Counted from the stretch's first letter, positions 14,242 through 22,520 are shown. The stretch is 32,873 bases of DNA from an uncultured Lachnospiraceae bacterium (GCA_947588845.1 CANQAR010000046.1:1-32873); one strand, 5' to 3'. Translations and numbers: made by a program. The notes: generated by a model from the sequence alone, not told the origin.

Positions 14242-16430
14242 ACAAGAAAAAGGCAAAAATCACAATTGGCGGTATGCTGATACTGCTGCTGGTTCTGATT
14301 TACACGTCCGTATTTGGAATCGGAAAGACCGGTACCGGCTCGGCCCGCAACATCATTCTGGGCCTTGACCTTTCCGGCGGTGTCAGCATCACTTACCAGA
14401 CAGTCGGAGACGACAACCCATCCTCAGAAGATATGGACGATACAATCCATAAGCTGCAGCAGCGTGTTGACGGGTACAGCACGGAGGCGCAGGTATACCA
14501 GGAAGGCAGCAACCGCATCAATATCGAGATTCCGGGCGTTACTGACGCAAACGCGATTCTTGAGGAGCTCGGCAAGCCAGGTTCTCTGCAGTTCCGTCTC
14601 TCTGACGGTACTGTTGTGCTTGAGGGCACGCAGGTGGCTTCCGCTTCCGCGGGAACACAGCAGGATCAGACGACAAAGAGAAGCGAGTATGTCGTACAGC
14701 TTGATCTGACCGCCGATGGAAAAGAAGCCTTCGCCAAGGCCACTTCCGAGAATGTGGGCAATGTGATCGAGATCGTCTATGACGACGAAGTGATCAGCTC
14801 TCCGCGAGTCAACGAGGCGATCACGGATGGTTCCGCGATCATCACGGGAATGGCAGACGCGGAGGAAGCGCAGAACCTCGCCTCCTTCATCCGTATCGGT
14901 TCCCTGTCTCTGGAACTTGAAGAGATCCGCTCCAATGTGGTCGGCGCTCAGCTCGGTGAGGATGCGATCCGTACAAGCCTTATCGCCGGCGGGATCGGCC
15001 TTGCGATCGTGATTATCTTCATGATCTTTGTCTATGCGCTGCCGGGTGTTGTCGCAGGCTTCTGTCTGCTGATCTATACGGCTCTGGTTATTGTTGCTCT
15101 GAATGCCTTTAATATGACGCTGACGCTGCCTGGTATTGCAGGTATCATCCTCGGCATTGGTATGGCGGTTGATGCAAATGTAATTATCTATGCACGTATC
15201 CGTGAGGAGATTGCGGCAGGGAAATCAGTCCGGTCTTCGATCACGACCGGTTTCAAGAAAGCGCTCTCCGCAATTCTTGACGGAAATATCACAACGCTGA
15301 TCGCGGCGTTCGTGCTGAACGCGATGGGTACCGGAAGTGTCAAGGGCTTTGCTCAGACGCTGGCTCTCGGTATTGTGATCTCCATGTTCACGGCGCTGGT
15401 TATCGCGCGTCTGGTCGTGCTTGCCCTGTATGAGCTCGGTTTCCGCGATGAAAAATACTATGGACGTGCAAAAGAACGTGCCACCATCGATTTTGTTGGA
15501 AAGAGACGTCTTACGGCTGTGATCGCTGCAGTGGCGATCCTTTCCGGCCCGGTTCTGATGGGTATCAACTCCGCGGCGGGCAAAGGCGCTCTGAACCTGA
15601 GCATGGATTTCATGGGCGGTACATCCACAAGTGTTACTTTTAATGAAGATATGAGTATTGCTGATCTTGACTCCGATGTCAAGCCGCTGTTCCAGCAGGT
15701 GACAGGCGACGCCGAGATTCAGACACAGAAGGTTGCCGGTACAAACGAGGTCTTCATCAAGACACGTGTGCTCACCGTGGATGAGCGTGAGGAAGTGGCG
15801 GCCCTGATTGCCGATCAGTTTGATATTGATGCGGATACGATCTCTTTCGAGACAATTTCCTCCACCGTCAGCAATGAGATGCGCCGTGACGCTGTGATCG
15901 CCGTGCTGATCGCAGGTCTGTGCATGCTGGTTTACATCTGGTTCCGGTTCAAGGATATCCGCTTTGCGGGAAGCGCTGTTCTGGCTCTTCTGCACGACGT
16001 GCTTGTCGTGTTTGCGTGCTACGCGATCGTGCGTATTTCCGTGGGAAATACTTTCATCGCCTGCATGCTTACGATCGTCGGTTACTCGATTAACGCTACG
16101 ATCGTCATCTTCGACCGTATCCGTGAGAACCTGAAGATCATGGCAAAGGCTCCTCTGGAAGACATCGTCAACACGAGTGTCACTGAGACACTGACACGAA
16201 GCATCTACACATCGTTCACAACGTTTGCGATGATCGCGGTGCTGTATATCCTCGGCGTCGCTACGATCAAGGAATTCTCACTGCCTCTGATGGTCGGTGT
16301 CGTGGCCGGAGGTTACTCATCTGTCTGCCTGACCGGTGTGATCTGGTATCTGATGAGGAAGAAAAAGGAAGCGGCCGCAGTCAGCCCGGCTCCTGCGAAG
16401 GGTACAAAGTCGGCAAAGAAGAAAAAATAA
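14238..16430 (+). CDS. secDF: Fused protein translocase subunit SecDF
   Basis: A 730-residue fusion of SecD (about residues 1-410) and SecF (about 425-710), which uses proton motive force to pull preproteins released by SecYEG. The SecD half has one N-terminal helix, the LGLDLSGGVSITYQ motif and a periplasmic-type domain, then five helices with GIAGIILGIGMAVDANVIIYARIREE. The SecF half repeats the plan (LSMDFMGGTSTSV, TIVGYSINATIVIFDRIREN). The lysine-rich C-terminus is normal. The ATG lies 7 nt after AGGAG and overlaps the scfB stop by 4 nt. The coupling could suggest that SCIFF export or leader handling depends on general secretion, but this is only context. Confidence 0.95.
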   Translation: MNKKKAKITIGGMLILLLVLIYTSVFGIGKTGTGSARNIILGLDLSGGVSITYQTVGDDNPSSEDMDDTIHKLQQRVDGYSTEAQVYQEGSNRINIEIPGVTDANAILEELGKPGSLQFRLSDGTVVLEGTQVASASAGTQQDQTTKRSEYVVQLDLTADGKEAFAKATSENVGNVIEIVYDDEVISSPRVNEAITDGSAIITGMADAEEAQNLASFIRIGSLSLELEEIRSNVVGAQLGEDAIRTSLIAGGIGLAIVIIFMIFVYALPGVVAGFCLLIYTALVIVALNAFNMTLTLPGIAGIILGIGMAVDANVIIYARIREEIAAGKSVRSSITTGFKKALSAILDGNITTLIAAFVLNAMGTGSVKGFAQTLALGIVISMFTALVIARLVVLALYELGFRDEKYYGRAKERATIDFVGKRRLTAVIAAVAILSGPVLMGINSAAGKGALNLSMDFMGGTSTSVTFNEDMSIADLDSDVKPLFQQVTGDAEIQTQKVAGTNEVFIKTRVLTVDEREEVAALIADQFDIDADTISFETISSTVSNEMRRDAVIAVLIAGLCMLVYIWFRFKDIRFAGSAVLALLHDVLVVFACYAIVRISVGNTFIACMLTIVGYSINATIVIFDRIRENLKIMAKAPLEDIVNTSVTETLTRSIYTSFTTFAMIAVLYILGVATIKEFSLPLMVGVVAGGYSSVCLTGVIWYLMRKKKEAAAVSPAPAKGTKSAKKKK

Positions 16431-16449
16431 TGACAGGATACAATTTAAT

Positions 16450-18405
16450 ATGAAAGAAAAATGGATGGTTGCAGCAAAGCGTGCCGATTTCAAGGCAATC
16501 GGCCAGCGGTTCGGCATCGACCAGGTCACAGCGCGGATCATACGGAACCGCGGTGTCGTGGGAGAGGAAGCGGTAGCCGTCTACCTTCAGGGCGGTCTGG
16601 AGTCGTTAAACGACCCGGCCGCCCTGAAAGGTTGTACGGAAGCAGTGCGCCTGCTGCAGGAAAAAATAAAATCAGGGAAAAAGCTCCGGATCATCGGAGA
16701 TTATGACATTGACGGCGTCAATGCCACGTATATTCTCTATCGGGCGCTGACCCGCTGCGGCGCAAATGTGGATTATGAGATACCCGACCGGATGAAAGAC
16801 GGGTTCGGACTTAATATGAAACTGATCCAGCTCGCGTATGAGGAAGGGGTCGATACAATCCTGACCTGCGACAATGGAATCGCGGCGATTGAACAGATTG
16901 CCTATGCGAAAGAGCAGGGGATGACGGTTGTCATTACGGATCATCACGAGCCTTATTTTAACGCGAAAAAAAGAGCACAGGAGTCTTTTATCGGGAATTC
17001 AGGTACGAATATACCTGGATATAAGGAGAAGAGACTGAGTCGCGCAGCCGCAGGAGTGGAAAAAGAAAAGACGGAGACGGGTCGGTGTGAAGGCGATGAG
17101 ACTGGTCTGGCGCAGGGGGATGTAAAAAGCGGTTCAGGATCCCGGGAAACAGAGGAGAATGGACGAATCTATATACTCCCTGACGCCGATGTGATCGTAA
17201 ATCCGAAACAGCCAGGCTGTACATATCCGTACAAGAAACTGTGCGGAGCTGCCGTTGCCTGGAAGCTGGTCTGCGTACTCTACCAGGCCATGGGAATTCC
17301 GGGGAGAGAGGCCCTTGAACTTCTGGAGTTTGCCGCGATCGCGACGGTCGGCGATGTGATGGATCTCGACGGGGAAAACCGCATTCTGGTAAAGGAAGGG
17401 CTGAAGCGGCTTCAGACGACATCCAATCCGGGACTGCGCGCGCTGATCGCGGCCAATGGTCTGTCAGACTCCCGGATTACTTCCTATCACATAGGATTTG
17501 TGCTTGGACCGTGTATCAATGCCAGCGGCCGGCTGGATACCGCAAAACGCTCACTGCGGCTTCTGCTTGCGAAAGATGAGGAAGAGGCGGGAAAGCTTGC
17601 CGCTGAGCTGAAGGAACTGAATGACGCGCGCAAACAGATGACGCAGGACGGAGTGGCGGAGGCGTGCAGACAGATTGACAGTACCTCACTCGCGGATGAC
17701 CGCGTGCTGGTCGTGTATCTCCCGGACTGTCATGAGAGCGTAGCCGGAATCATCGCGGGAAAATTGCGTGAACGGTATTACCGGCCGGTATTCGTCGTGA
17801 CAGATGGGGAAGAGTGCGCAAAAGGTTCCGGGCGTTCCATTGAGGCTTATTCGATGTTTGACGAGATGATGCGCTGCCAGGATCTGTTTCTGAAGTTTGG
17901 GGGACATCCGATGGCGGCGGGATTTTCCATAGAGAAAGCGCGGATTGACGAGATGCGCAGCAGGCTGAATGCAGGCTGTACATTGACGCAGGACGACCTG
18001 GTGCAGAAAGTGCTGATTGACGTTCCGATGCCGATCGATTATATCACAGAAGGGCTGATTGAAGGACTTGATGTGCTGGAACCCTTTGGAAAAGGCAATG
18101 AGAAACCGCTTTTTGCCGAGAAGGGGCTGAAACTTCTTAACGCCCGCATCCTCGGGAAGAACCGGAATGTGCTGAAGCTGCAGGTGTCGAATCACACAGG
18201 GATTATAATGGAAGCAATGTATTTCGGGGATCCAGAGACATTCCTGCAGGAAGTTGCGGACAGATACGGGGAGAATGAGCGGCAGAAACTCTGCTGGGGC
18301 AGACAGAACGCCGTGTATGCATCTTTTATCTACTATCCGTCGGTCAATGAATATCAGGGCAAAAGAACCTTGCAGATCGTGGTCAAAAATTATCAGATCG
18401 GGTAG
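16450..18405 (+). CDS. recJ: Single-stranded-DNA 5'-3' exonuclease RecJ with an unusual insert
   Basis: A 651-residue DHH-family exonuclease used in recombinational and mismatch repair. Metal-binding motifs are DYDIDG (84-89), TCDNG (140-143) and DHH (164-166); the DHHA1 motif GGHPMAAGF and a C-terminal OB domain follow. Between DHH and the conserved PDADVIVNPKQ segment (from about 244) is a stretch of roughly 75 hydrophilic residues rich in Glu, Lys, Gly and Ser, where most RecJ proteins have a few residues. The frame is open and the core motifs are intact, so it is probably active. The ribosome binding site AGGA (16435-16438) is modest and 11 nt from the ATG. It is the last gene of the scf-secDF run, 19 nt after secDF. 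Confidence 0.93.
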   Translation: MKEKWMVAAKRADFKAIGQRFGIDQVTARIIRNRGVVGEEAVAVYLQGGLESLNDPAALKGCTEAVRLLQEKIKSGKKLRIIGDYDIDGVNATYILYRALTRCGANVDYEIPDRMKDGFGLNMKLIQLAYEEGVDTILTCDNGIAAIEQIAYAKEQGMTVVITDHHEPYFNAKKRAQESFIGNSGTNIPGYKEKRLSRAAAGVEKEKTETGRCEGDETGLAQGDVKSGSGSRETEENGRIYILPDADVIVNPKQPGCTYPYKKLCGAAVAWKLVCVLYQAMGIPGREALELLEFAAIATVGDVMDLDGENRILVKEGLKRLQTTSNPGLRALIAANGLSDSRITSYHIGFVLGPCINASGRLDTAKRSLRLLLAKDEEEAGKLAAELKELNDARKQMTQDGVAEACRQIDSTSLADDRVLVVYLPDCHESVAGIIAGKLRERYYRPVFVVTDGEECAKGSGRSIEAYSMFDEMMRCQDLFLKFGGHPMAAGFSIEKARIDEMRSRLNAGCTLTQDDLVQKVLIDVPMPIDYITEGLIEGLDVLEPFGKGNEKPLFAEKGLKLLNARILGKNRNVLKLQVSNHTGIIMEAMYFGDPETFLQEVADRYGENERQKLCWGRQNAVYASFIYYPSVNEYQGKRTLQIVVKNYQIG

Positions 18406-18432
18406 ATTCTGCCGTCAAAATTATTAAGCTTT

Positions 18433-18482
18433 AAGTAAGCCGCCTGTTCTTTACCGGAGAGCAGGGCGGCTTACTTATTTTT
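18433..18482 (+). terminator. Intrinsic terminator of the scf-secDF-recJ unit
   Basis: A 12-bp stem AAGTAAGCCGCC/GGCGGCTTACTT (18433-18444/18465-18476), with a further CTG/CAG pairing inside, is followed by ATTTTT. It lies 28 nt after the recJ stop. Confidence 0.9.
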
Positions 18483-18520
18483 CAGATTTAGAATGGCACG
18501 AAAGAAAATAAAAGTTTTCA

Positions 18521-18548
18521 TTGATTTTTTTTAAAATTATGCTATACT
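18521..18548 (+). promoter_or_regulatory. tRNA-Ala promoter
   Basis: TTGATT (18521-18526) and TATACT (18543-18548) with a 16-bp, very A/T-rich spacer; the tRNA begins 9 nt after the -10. Confidence 0.75.
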
Positions 18549-18556
18549 GAGGGCAT

Positions 18557-18629
18557 GGGGCATTAGCGCAGCTGGGAGCGCGCCACACTGGCAGTGTGGA
18601 GGCCGTGGGTTCGAGTCCCATATGCTCCA
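18557..18629 (+). tRNA. tRNA-Ala (anticodon GGC)
   Basis: A 73-nt cloverleaf can be drawn by hand: acceptor GGGGCAT/ATGCTCC (one G-U), D arm GCGC/GCGC, anticodon stem CCACA/TGTGG with loop CTGGCAG, so anticodon GGC at 18590-18592 reading GCC and GCU codons, then T arm with loop TTCGAGT. The discriminator base is A; CCA is not encoded. It is a single-gene transcript with its own promoter and terminator. Confidence 0.96.
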
Positions 18630-18639
18630 TTCTCAGATT

Positions 18640-18683
18640 CTCGCAAGTCCGCTGTTTATGCGGGTTTGCGAGTTTTTCTTTTT
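18640..18683 (+). terminator. Intrinsic terminator of tRNA-Ala
   Basis: A 13-bp stem CTCGCAAGTCCGC/GCGGGTTTGCGAG (two wobble pairs) with a 7-nt loop is followed by TTTTTCTTTTT, starting 11 nt after the tRNA. Confidence 0.9.
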
Positions 18684-18686
18684 CAC

Positions 18687-18705
18687 GGTAATCAAAAAGG
18701 TAATC
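18687..18705. repeat. Direct repeat GGTAATC x2 beside the tRNA terminator
   Basis: GGTAATC occurs at 18687-18693 and 18699-18705 separated by AAAAA, a 12-bp period. Such short direct repeats just outside a tRNA 3' end can be integrase arm sites or scars of an excised element, but no integrase gene or duplicated tRNA end is present. A GCACT/AGTGC hairpin follows at 18706-18718. Confidence 0.35.
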
Positions 18706-18757
18706 GCACTTATAGTGCCTTGAAGCATGCTAATGATAAAAATTTCTGATTATCCTG

Positions 18758-18766
18758 TGTTACAAT
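18758..18766 (+). promoter_or_regulatory. Extended -10 promoter of the glycosylase gene
   Basis: TGTTACAAT gives TACAAT at 18761-18766 with the extended TG at 18758-18759; no clear -35. It lies 90 nt upstream of the ATG at 18856. Confidence 0.45.
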
Positions 18767-18855
18767 GGTCAGATGTACCGGACGCTGAATACCGGGATAG
18801 AACGGGGGACGCGTGCATGGGTGCTGCAGCAGGCGTCATGAAAGGGTAAAAACAT

Positions 18856-19671
18856 ATGATAACGAAAGAGATTGATCATTTCAGCATAGAACAGATCTGC
18901 CGGTCAGGGCAATGCTTCCGTATGACTCCGCGGGAGGACGGACGGTACAGTGTGATTGCAGGGGACCGCTGGCTGGAAGTCTGGCAGGAGGGAACAGAGA
19001 GCTGTTTTTCCTGCGGGGAAGAAGAGTTTGAAAATTTCTGGAAGTATTATTTTGATCTTGAAGCGGACTATTCCGTTTACATTTCGATGATTAACCCGCG
19101 GGACAGCTATCTGACGGGAGCTGCGGTGTTCGGGTCGGGAATCCGGATTCTGCGGCAGGATCTGTGGGAGATGATCGTCTCGTTTCTGATCTCACAGCAG
19201 AATAATATTGTTCGTATTCGGCGCTGTATCCGGAATATCTGCGAGGTTTACGGTGAGGAAAAGAGAAATGAGCGCGGCGAGATTTATCATGCGTTTCCGC
19301 GCCCCGAGGCGCTGGCTTTTCTTGATGAGGACGAGCTGAAATCGTGCAATCTTGGTTATCGCAGCAAATATGTAGTGCGTGCGGCCCGCAGTGTCGTGTC
19401 CGGTGAAACGGATCTGGACGCAGTTGAAAAAATGCCGTACAGCAGGGCGAGACAGGAATTGCTGAAATTGTACGGGGTTGGAGAGAAGGTGGCGGACTGC
19501 ATCTGTCTTTTTGCCCTGCATCATCTGCAGGCGTTTCCAGTGGATACACACATACATCAGGCAATGGAAGCGCATTATAAACGCGGTTTTCCGAACCGCA
19601 GATACCGCGGTGCGCAGGGAGTGATGCAGCAGTATATTTTTTATTACGAATTATTTGGGAAAGAAGAATGA
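18856..19671 (+). CDS. 8-oxoguanine DNA glycosylase/AP lyase (OGG1-type)
   Basis: A 271-residue base-excision repair enzyme of the HhH-GPD superfamily that removes oxidised guanine. The first 95 residues form the TBP-like OGG_N domain. The helix-hairpin-helix is KLYGVGEKVADCICL with the Schiff-base lysine K211, and the catalytic aspartate is D230 in FPVDTHI, the same K-x18-D arrangement as OGG1. LISQQNNIVRI (111-121) is the usual Q-rich helix of the family. AAAGGG lies 10 nt upstream of the ATG. The stop codon overlaps an ATG of a longer frame of the next gene, and the two genes are probably co-transcribed. Confidence 0.92.
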   Translation: MITKEIDHFSIEQICRSGQCFRMTPREDGRYSVIAGDRWLEVWQEGTESCFSCGEEEFENFWKYYFDLEADYSVYISMINPRDSYLTGAAVFGSGIRILRQDLWEMIVSFLISQQNNIVRIRRCIRNICEVYGEEKRNERGEIYHAFPRPEALAFLDEDELKSCNLGYRSKYVVRAARSVVSGETDLDAVEKMPYSRARQELLKLYGVGEKVADCICLFALHHLQAFPVDTHIHQAMEAHYKRGFPNRRYRGAQGVMQQYIFYYELFGKEE

Positions 19672-19766
19672 GGAGTGTACGAAGCAGCGGGATTCCATTC
19701 ATGGTGGTGTCGGTATATCTGGCATGGGAGTTTACTGGGAAAGATCAGAAGAAAGGAGAAATCTGT

Positions 19767-20966
19767 ATGAGTGCGATTGTCACGTTGAAAAAGGGAGAGG
19801 GAAGAACGCTCAAGGCCGGCGGAATGTGGGTCTATGACAATGAAATTGCCAGCGTTGCGGGGAGCTTCGAAGATGGAGATATTGTCATAATCCGGGACTA
19901 TGACGGATATCCGATGGGCAGAGGATTTATGAACCGGCATTCGAAGATCCGGATCCGTCTGCTGACAAGAAATGTGGAGCAGGAGATAGACGAATCGTTT
20001 ATCCGCATGCGTGTGCAGGATGCATGGGATTACCGGAAGAAGACGGTGGATACCGGATGCTGCCGCATTGTTTTTGGTGAGGCGGATTTTCTGCCGGGTA
20101 TTGTGATCGACAAATTTTCTGATGTGCTGGTGGTTGAGTCGCTGGCGCTTGGAATTGACCGCCTGAAAGGGGTCATTCTGAAAATGCTGACAGAAGTTCT
20201 TCTGGAGGATGGAATCCGGATCCGCGGTATTTATGAGCGCAGCGACGCGAAAGTGCGCGAGCAGGAGGGGATGCAGCGGTTTAAGGGGTTTATCGGGGAG
20301 CCCTTTGACATGAATGTTCTGATTGAGGAGAACGGTGTGAAGTATATGGTTGATGTGGAGAACGGCCAGAAGACGGGCTTCTTTCTTGATCAGAAATATA
20401 ACCGCCAGTCGATCCGCCGTCTGTGTGCGGGAGGGCGCGTGCTTGACTGTTTTACGCACACGGGCTCTTTTGCATTGAACGCGGCGCAGGCCGGGGCGGC
20501 TGAGGTGATCGGCGTTGACGCTTCCGAGACAGGAGTGGAGCAGGCGCGTCTCAATGCGAAACTGAACGGGCTTGAGGACAGGGTGAGTTTCATCTGCCGC
20601 GATGTGTTTGAACTGCTGCCGGAGCTGGAGGCAAAAGGAGAGAAATTTGATCTGGTGATCCTGGATCCTCCGGCGTTTACAAAATCAAGGAGTTCTGTCA
20701 AAAACGCGGCGAAGGGATACCGCGAGATCAACCGCCGCGGGATGAAGCTGGTGAAGGATGGAGGATTTCTTGCAACGTGTTCCTGCTCACATTTTATGAC
20801 GTATGAATTATTTACACAGACAGTGCAGCAAGCGGCGCGGGATGCGCACGTGAGGCTGCGCCAGGTGGAGTTCCGCACGCAGGCGCCGGATCACCCGATT
20901 TTGTGGGCGGCCGACGAATCGTACTATCTTAAGTTCTATATTTTCCAGGTGTGCAGGGAGAGATGA
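19767..20966 (+). CDS. RlmI-like class I rRNA methyltransferase (PUA + Rossmann)
   Basis: A 399-residue S-adenosylmethionine-dependent methyltransferase related to RlmI, which makes m5C in 23S rRNA. Residues 1-70 form a PUA RNA-binding domain. The central EEI-like domain precedes the Rossmann core: SAM motif LDCFTHTGSFALNAA (226-240), VDAS acidic loop (250-253), DPPAF (300-304) and the TCSCSH segment (338-342) with the catalytic Cys candidates C338 and C340. The ATG at 19767 lies 8 nt after AGGAG; the frame opens 33 codons earlier at 19668 (overlapping the glycosylase stop by ATGA), but the extra residues do not resemble the family. The exact rRNA site is inferred from family. Confidence 0.88.
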   Translation: MSAIVTLKKGEGRTLKAGGMWVYDNEIASVAGSFEDGDIVIIRDYDGYPMGRGFMNRHSKIRIRLLTRNVEQEIDESFIRMRVQDAWDYRKKTVDTGCCRIVFGEADFLPGIVIDKFSDVLVVESLALGIDRLKGVILKMLTEVLLEDGIRIRGIYERSDAKVREQEGMQRFKGFIGEPFDMNVLIEENGVKYMVDVENGQKTGFFLDQKYNRQSIRRLCAGGRVLDCFTHTGSFALNAAQAGAAEVIGVDASETGVEQARLNAKLNGLEDRVSFICRDVFELLPELEAKGEKFDLVILDPPAFTKSRSSVKNAAKGYREINRRGMKLVKDGGFLATCSCSHFMTYELFTQTVQQAARDAHVRLRQVEFRTQAPDHPILWAADESYYLKFYIFQVCRER

Positions 20967-20974
20967 TGTCTCCG

Positions 20975-21007
20975 TTACTGTAAAAGTTCAGCGCTTTACT
21001 GTGAAAG
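20975..21007. repeat. 12-bp direct repeat with 21-bp period
   Basis: TTACTGTAAAAG (20975-20986) and TTACTGTGAAAG (20996-21007) match 11 of 12 bases and are spaced two helical turns apart, as expected for tandem binding of a regulator. They lie upstream of the next gene's putative -10 and just after the methyltransferase stop. Confidence 0.35.
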
Positions 21008-21105
21008 CTCCGGACGGCGGTGATGACAGGGGGATCTGGTTTTTGTGCATGTTATCCTGCCGCGCGGGGGGAATGATTCCTGCTCCGTTTTGTGATACCT
21101 GCGTG

Positions 21106-21111
21106 TATAAT
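21106..21111 (+). promoter_or_regulatory. -10 element of the four-helix protein gene
   Basis: A perfect TATAAT at 21106-21111 followed by a T-rich start region, 52 nt upstream of the ATG. No matching -35 was found at 16-18 bp. Confidence 0.4.
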
Positions 21112-21163
21112 TTTTTCTGTTGGGGGCAGACTGTACAGAAACAACTTGACGGAGGTATTTTCA

Positions 21164-21598
21164 ATGGAAAACAATGATACAGTATGTCTGCTGAAGGAAT
21201 GTGACGCGGGAACGAAGATGGCAGTAGCTTCGATCAATGATGTGATCGACAAAGTCAGCAGCCCGGATATGAGGGAACTTCTTGCGGAGAGCAGAGACCA
21301 TCACGAAAAGCTTGGAAATGAGATTCATTCGCTGCTCCTGGAGCATAACAGTGAGGCAAAAGAACCGAATGCAGTGGCGAAAGGGATGTCCTGGATCAAG
21401 ACGAATATGAAGATGAAAATGGATGAGAGCGATTCCACAGTCGCGGACCTGCTGACGGACGGCTGCAACATGGGGACAAAGTCTCTGCGCAGATATTTGA
21501 ACCAGTACCAGACGGCGGATGACACTTCAAAGGATATCTGCCGGAAGCTGGTATCGATCGAGGAAGATCTGTGCAGGGATTTGCGGAGTTATCTGTAA
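21164..21598 (+). CDS. Ferritin-like four-helix protein (DUF2383-like)
   Basis: A 144-residue, mostly helical protein with no signal peptide. Four helices can be traced: DTVCLLKECDAGTKMAVASINDVIDKV, SPDMRELLAESRDHHEKLGNEIHSLLLEH, the Met/Lys-rich GMSWIKTNMKMKMDESDSTVADLLTDG, and GTKSLRRYLNQY continuing to the end. The pattern resembles DUF2383/PA2169-type ferritin-like bundles, but only part of the usual Glu/His metal ligands can be placed (for example HHEK, residues 46-49), so metal binding is uncertain. The ATG lies 8 nt after GGAGG; a frame opening at 21092 has no ribosome site. It is a single gene. The assignment is moderate. Confidence 0.65.
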   Translation: MENNDTVCLLKECDAGTKMAVASINDVIDKVSSPDMRELLAESRDHHEKLGNEIHSLLLEHNSEAKEPNAVAKGMSWIKTNMKMKMDESDSTVADLLTDGCNMGTKSLRRYLNQYQTADDTSKDICRKLVSIEEDLCRDLRSYL

Positions 21599-21706
21599 TC
21601 CGTATGCGAAACGCTTTTTGCGCGCGAACAGGCTGCGAAGCAGCTGTTTCCTTTCTGTGAGCTGCGCTTTTTGTGTCATGGGAAATCCGGCGGAAATTCC
21701 TGTGAC

Positions 21707-21736
21707 AGAAAAAAGAATCCCGCCTGCGGGATTCTT
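21707..21736 (-). terminator. Intrinsic terminator of the secreted Ig-like protein gene
   Basis: A perfect 11-bp stem AAGAATCCCGC/GCGGGATTCTT (21713-21723/21726-21736) with a tight loop; read on the minus strand it is followed by six T (21714-21709 side). A weaker hairpin at 21627-21648 (GCTGC-type stem, one bulge) lies closer to the plus-strand gene and may end that transcript. Confidence 0.85.
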
Positions 21737-21803
21737 CACTTGTGGCAGGGTGCATCAGCGACATCTTCCAGTCCGCCGCAGTGCGGCCCTGCCTCCCTGT
21801 TTG

Positions 21804-22520
21804 TCAGTCATCGTCCCAGTCGTCGTCATCATACCAGCTGTCGTACCAGTCATCATCGTCATCGTAATTATAAGATTTGTTTACAACTTTGACTGTATAG
21901 TTCACAGCTTCTCCGGTGGGAAGATAAGTGCATTTGACGACCGTGGTTCCGGGACGGAGGCCGATGATATCAATTTCATCATCATAAATCTCATCATAAT
22001 CGACATCATCGAAACCAACGATGGAAGTATCTTCAATACTCCATTTCAGCTGCCGGTCTTTAATCATTTTGGATGACTTTCTGATTTTCAGTTCCAGATC
22101 CTCTCCGGCAGAGATTGTGATGTTCGCGGGATTGACACGGAAAATTTTAAAAGTGGAAGATGGAATCTCCTTTACCGTTACTTTAAAGATGATTTTTTTT
22201 GAAGTTCCTTTGATCTTGCAGACAACCTTTGTGGAACCCTTTTTTAATGCGTGGAATTCCATTTCGTCGTCATTGCGGTCAAGATCTTCAAATGCGATGA
22301 TTCCTTTTTTTCCTGTGATGTTCCAGGTCAAATAATCATCTTCCCCATTTACCTTTACTTTCAGTTCAAAATCAGCTCCAACCGTGACAGTCGGGTTCTG
22401 GGGTCCGTAGGCCCTGATCATGGTTGGTTTTCTGCTGTGAGCGGCAGATACACCAAAGCCGGACAACAGACTGAGACATACTATGAGAAGTATAAAGATG
22501 GGTAACTTTCTTTTTCGCAT
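21804..22520 (-). CDS. Secreted protein with two bacterial Ig-like domains and Asp/Trp/Tyr tail
   Basis: A 238-residue exported protein. The ATG at 22520 is chosen because AAAGGAG lies upstream and because it starts a clean signal peptide (MRKRKLPIFILLIVCLSLLSG, cleavage likely near SAA, residues 25-27). Two BIG2-like Ig folds follow, about 38-125 and 130-215, each with the family pattern of a Pro-rich entry, W-x-I/S central strand and a GxTxVxC exit strand (KKGSTKVVCKI, RPGTTVVKCTY). The last 21 residues are almost only Asp, Trp and Tyr. There is no LPxTG or transmembrane anchor, so it is probably released or held by its tail. Function unknown; the acidic tail could bind calcium or cationic surfaces. 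Confidence 0.8.
   Translation of the reverse strand: MRKRKLPIFILLIVCLSLLSGFGVSAAHSRKPTMIRAYGPQNPTVTVGADFELKVKVNGEDDYLTWNITGKKGIIAFEDLDRNDDEMEFHALKKGSTKVVCKIKGTSKKIIFKVTVKEIPSSTFKIFRVNPANITISAGEDLELKIRKSSKMIKDRQLKWSIEDTSIVGFDDVDYDEIYDDEIDIIGLRPGTTVVKCTYLPTGEAVNYTVKVVNKSYNYDDDDDWYDSWYDDDDWDDD

Noticed and set aside
19668-19766. Upstream start of the RlmI-like gene overlapping the glycosylase stop
   Set aside because: The extra 33 residues do not resemble the family, and a well-spaced AGGAG precedes the internal ATG at 19767.
21627-21648. Fourth degenerate copy of the 89-nt repeat
   Set aside because: Only the GCTGCG-AGCAGCTG core is shared; the flanking stems are missing, so chance similarity of a short hairpin is more likely.
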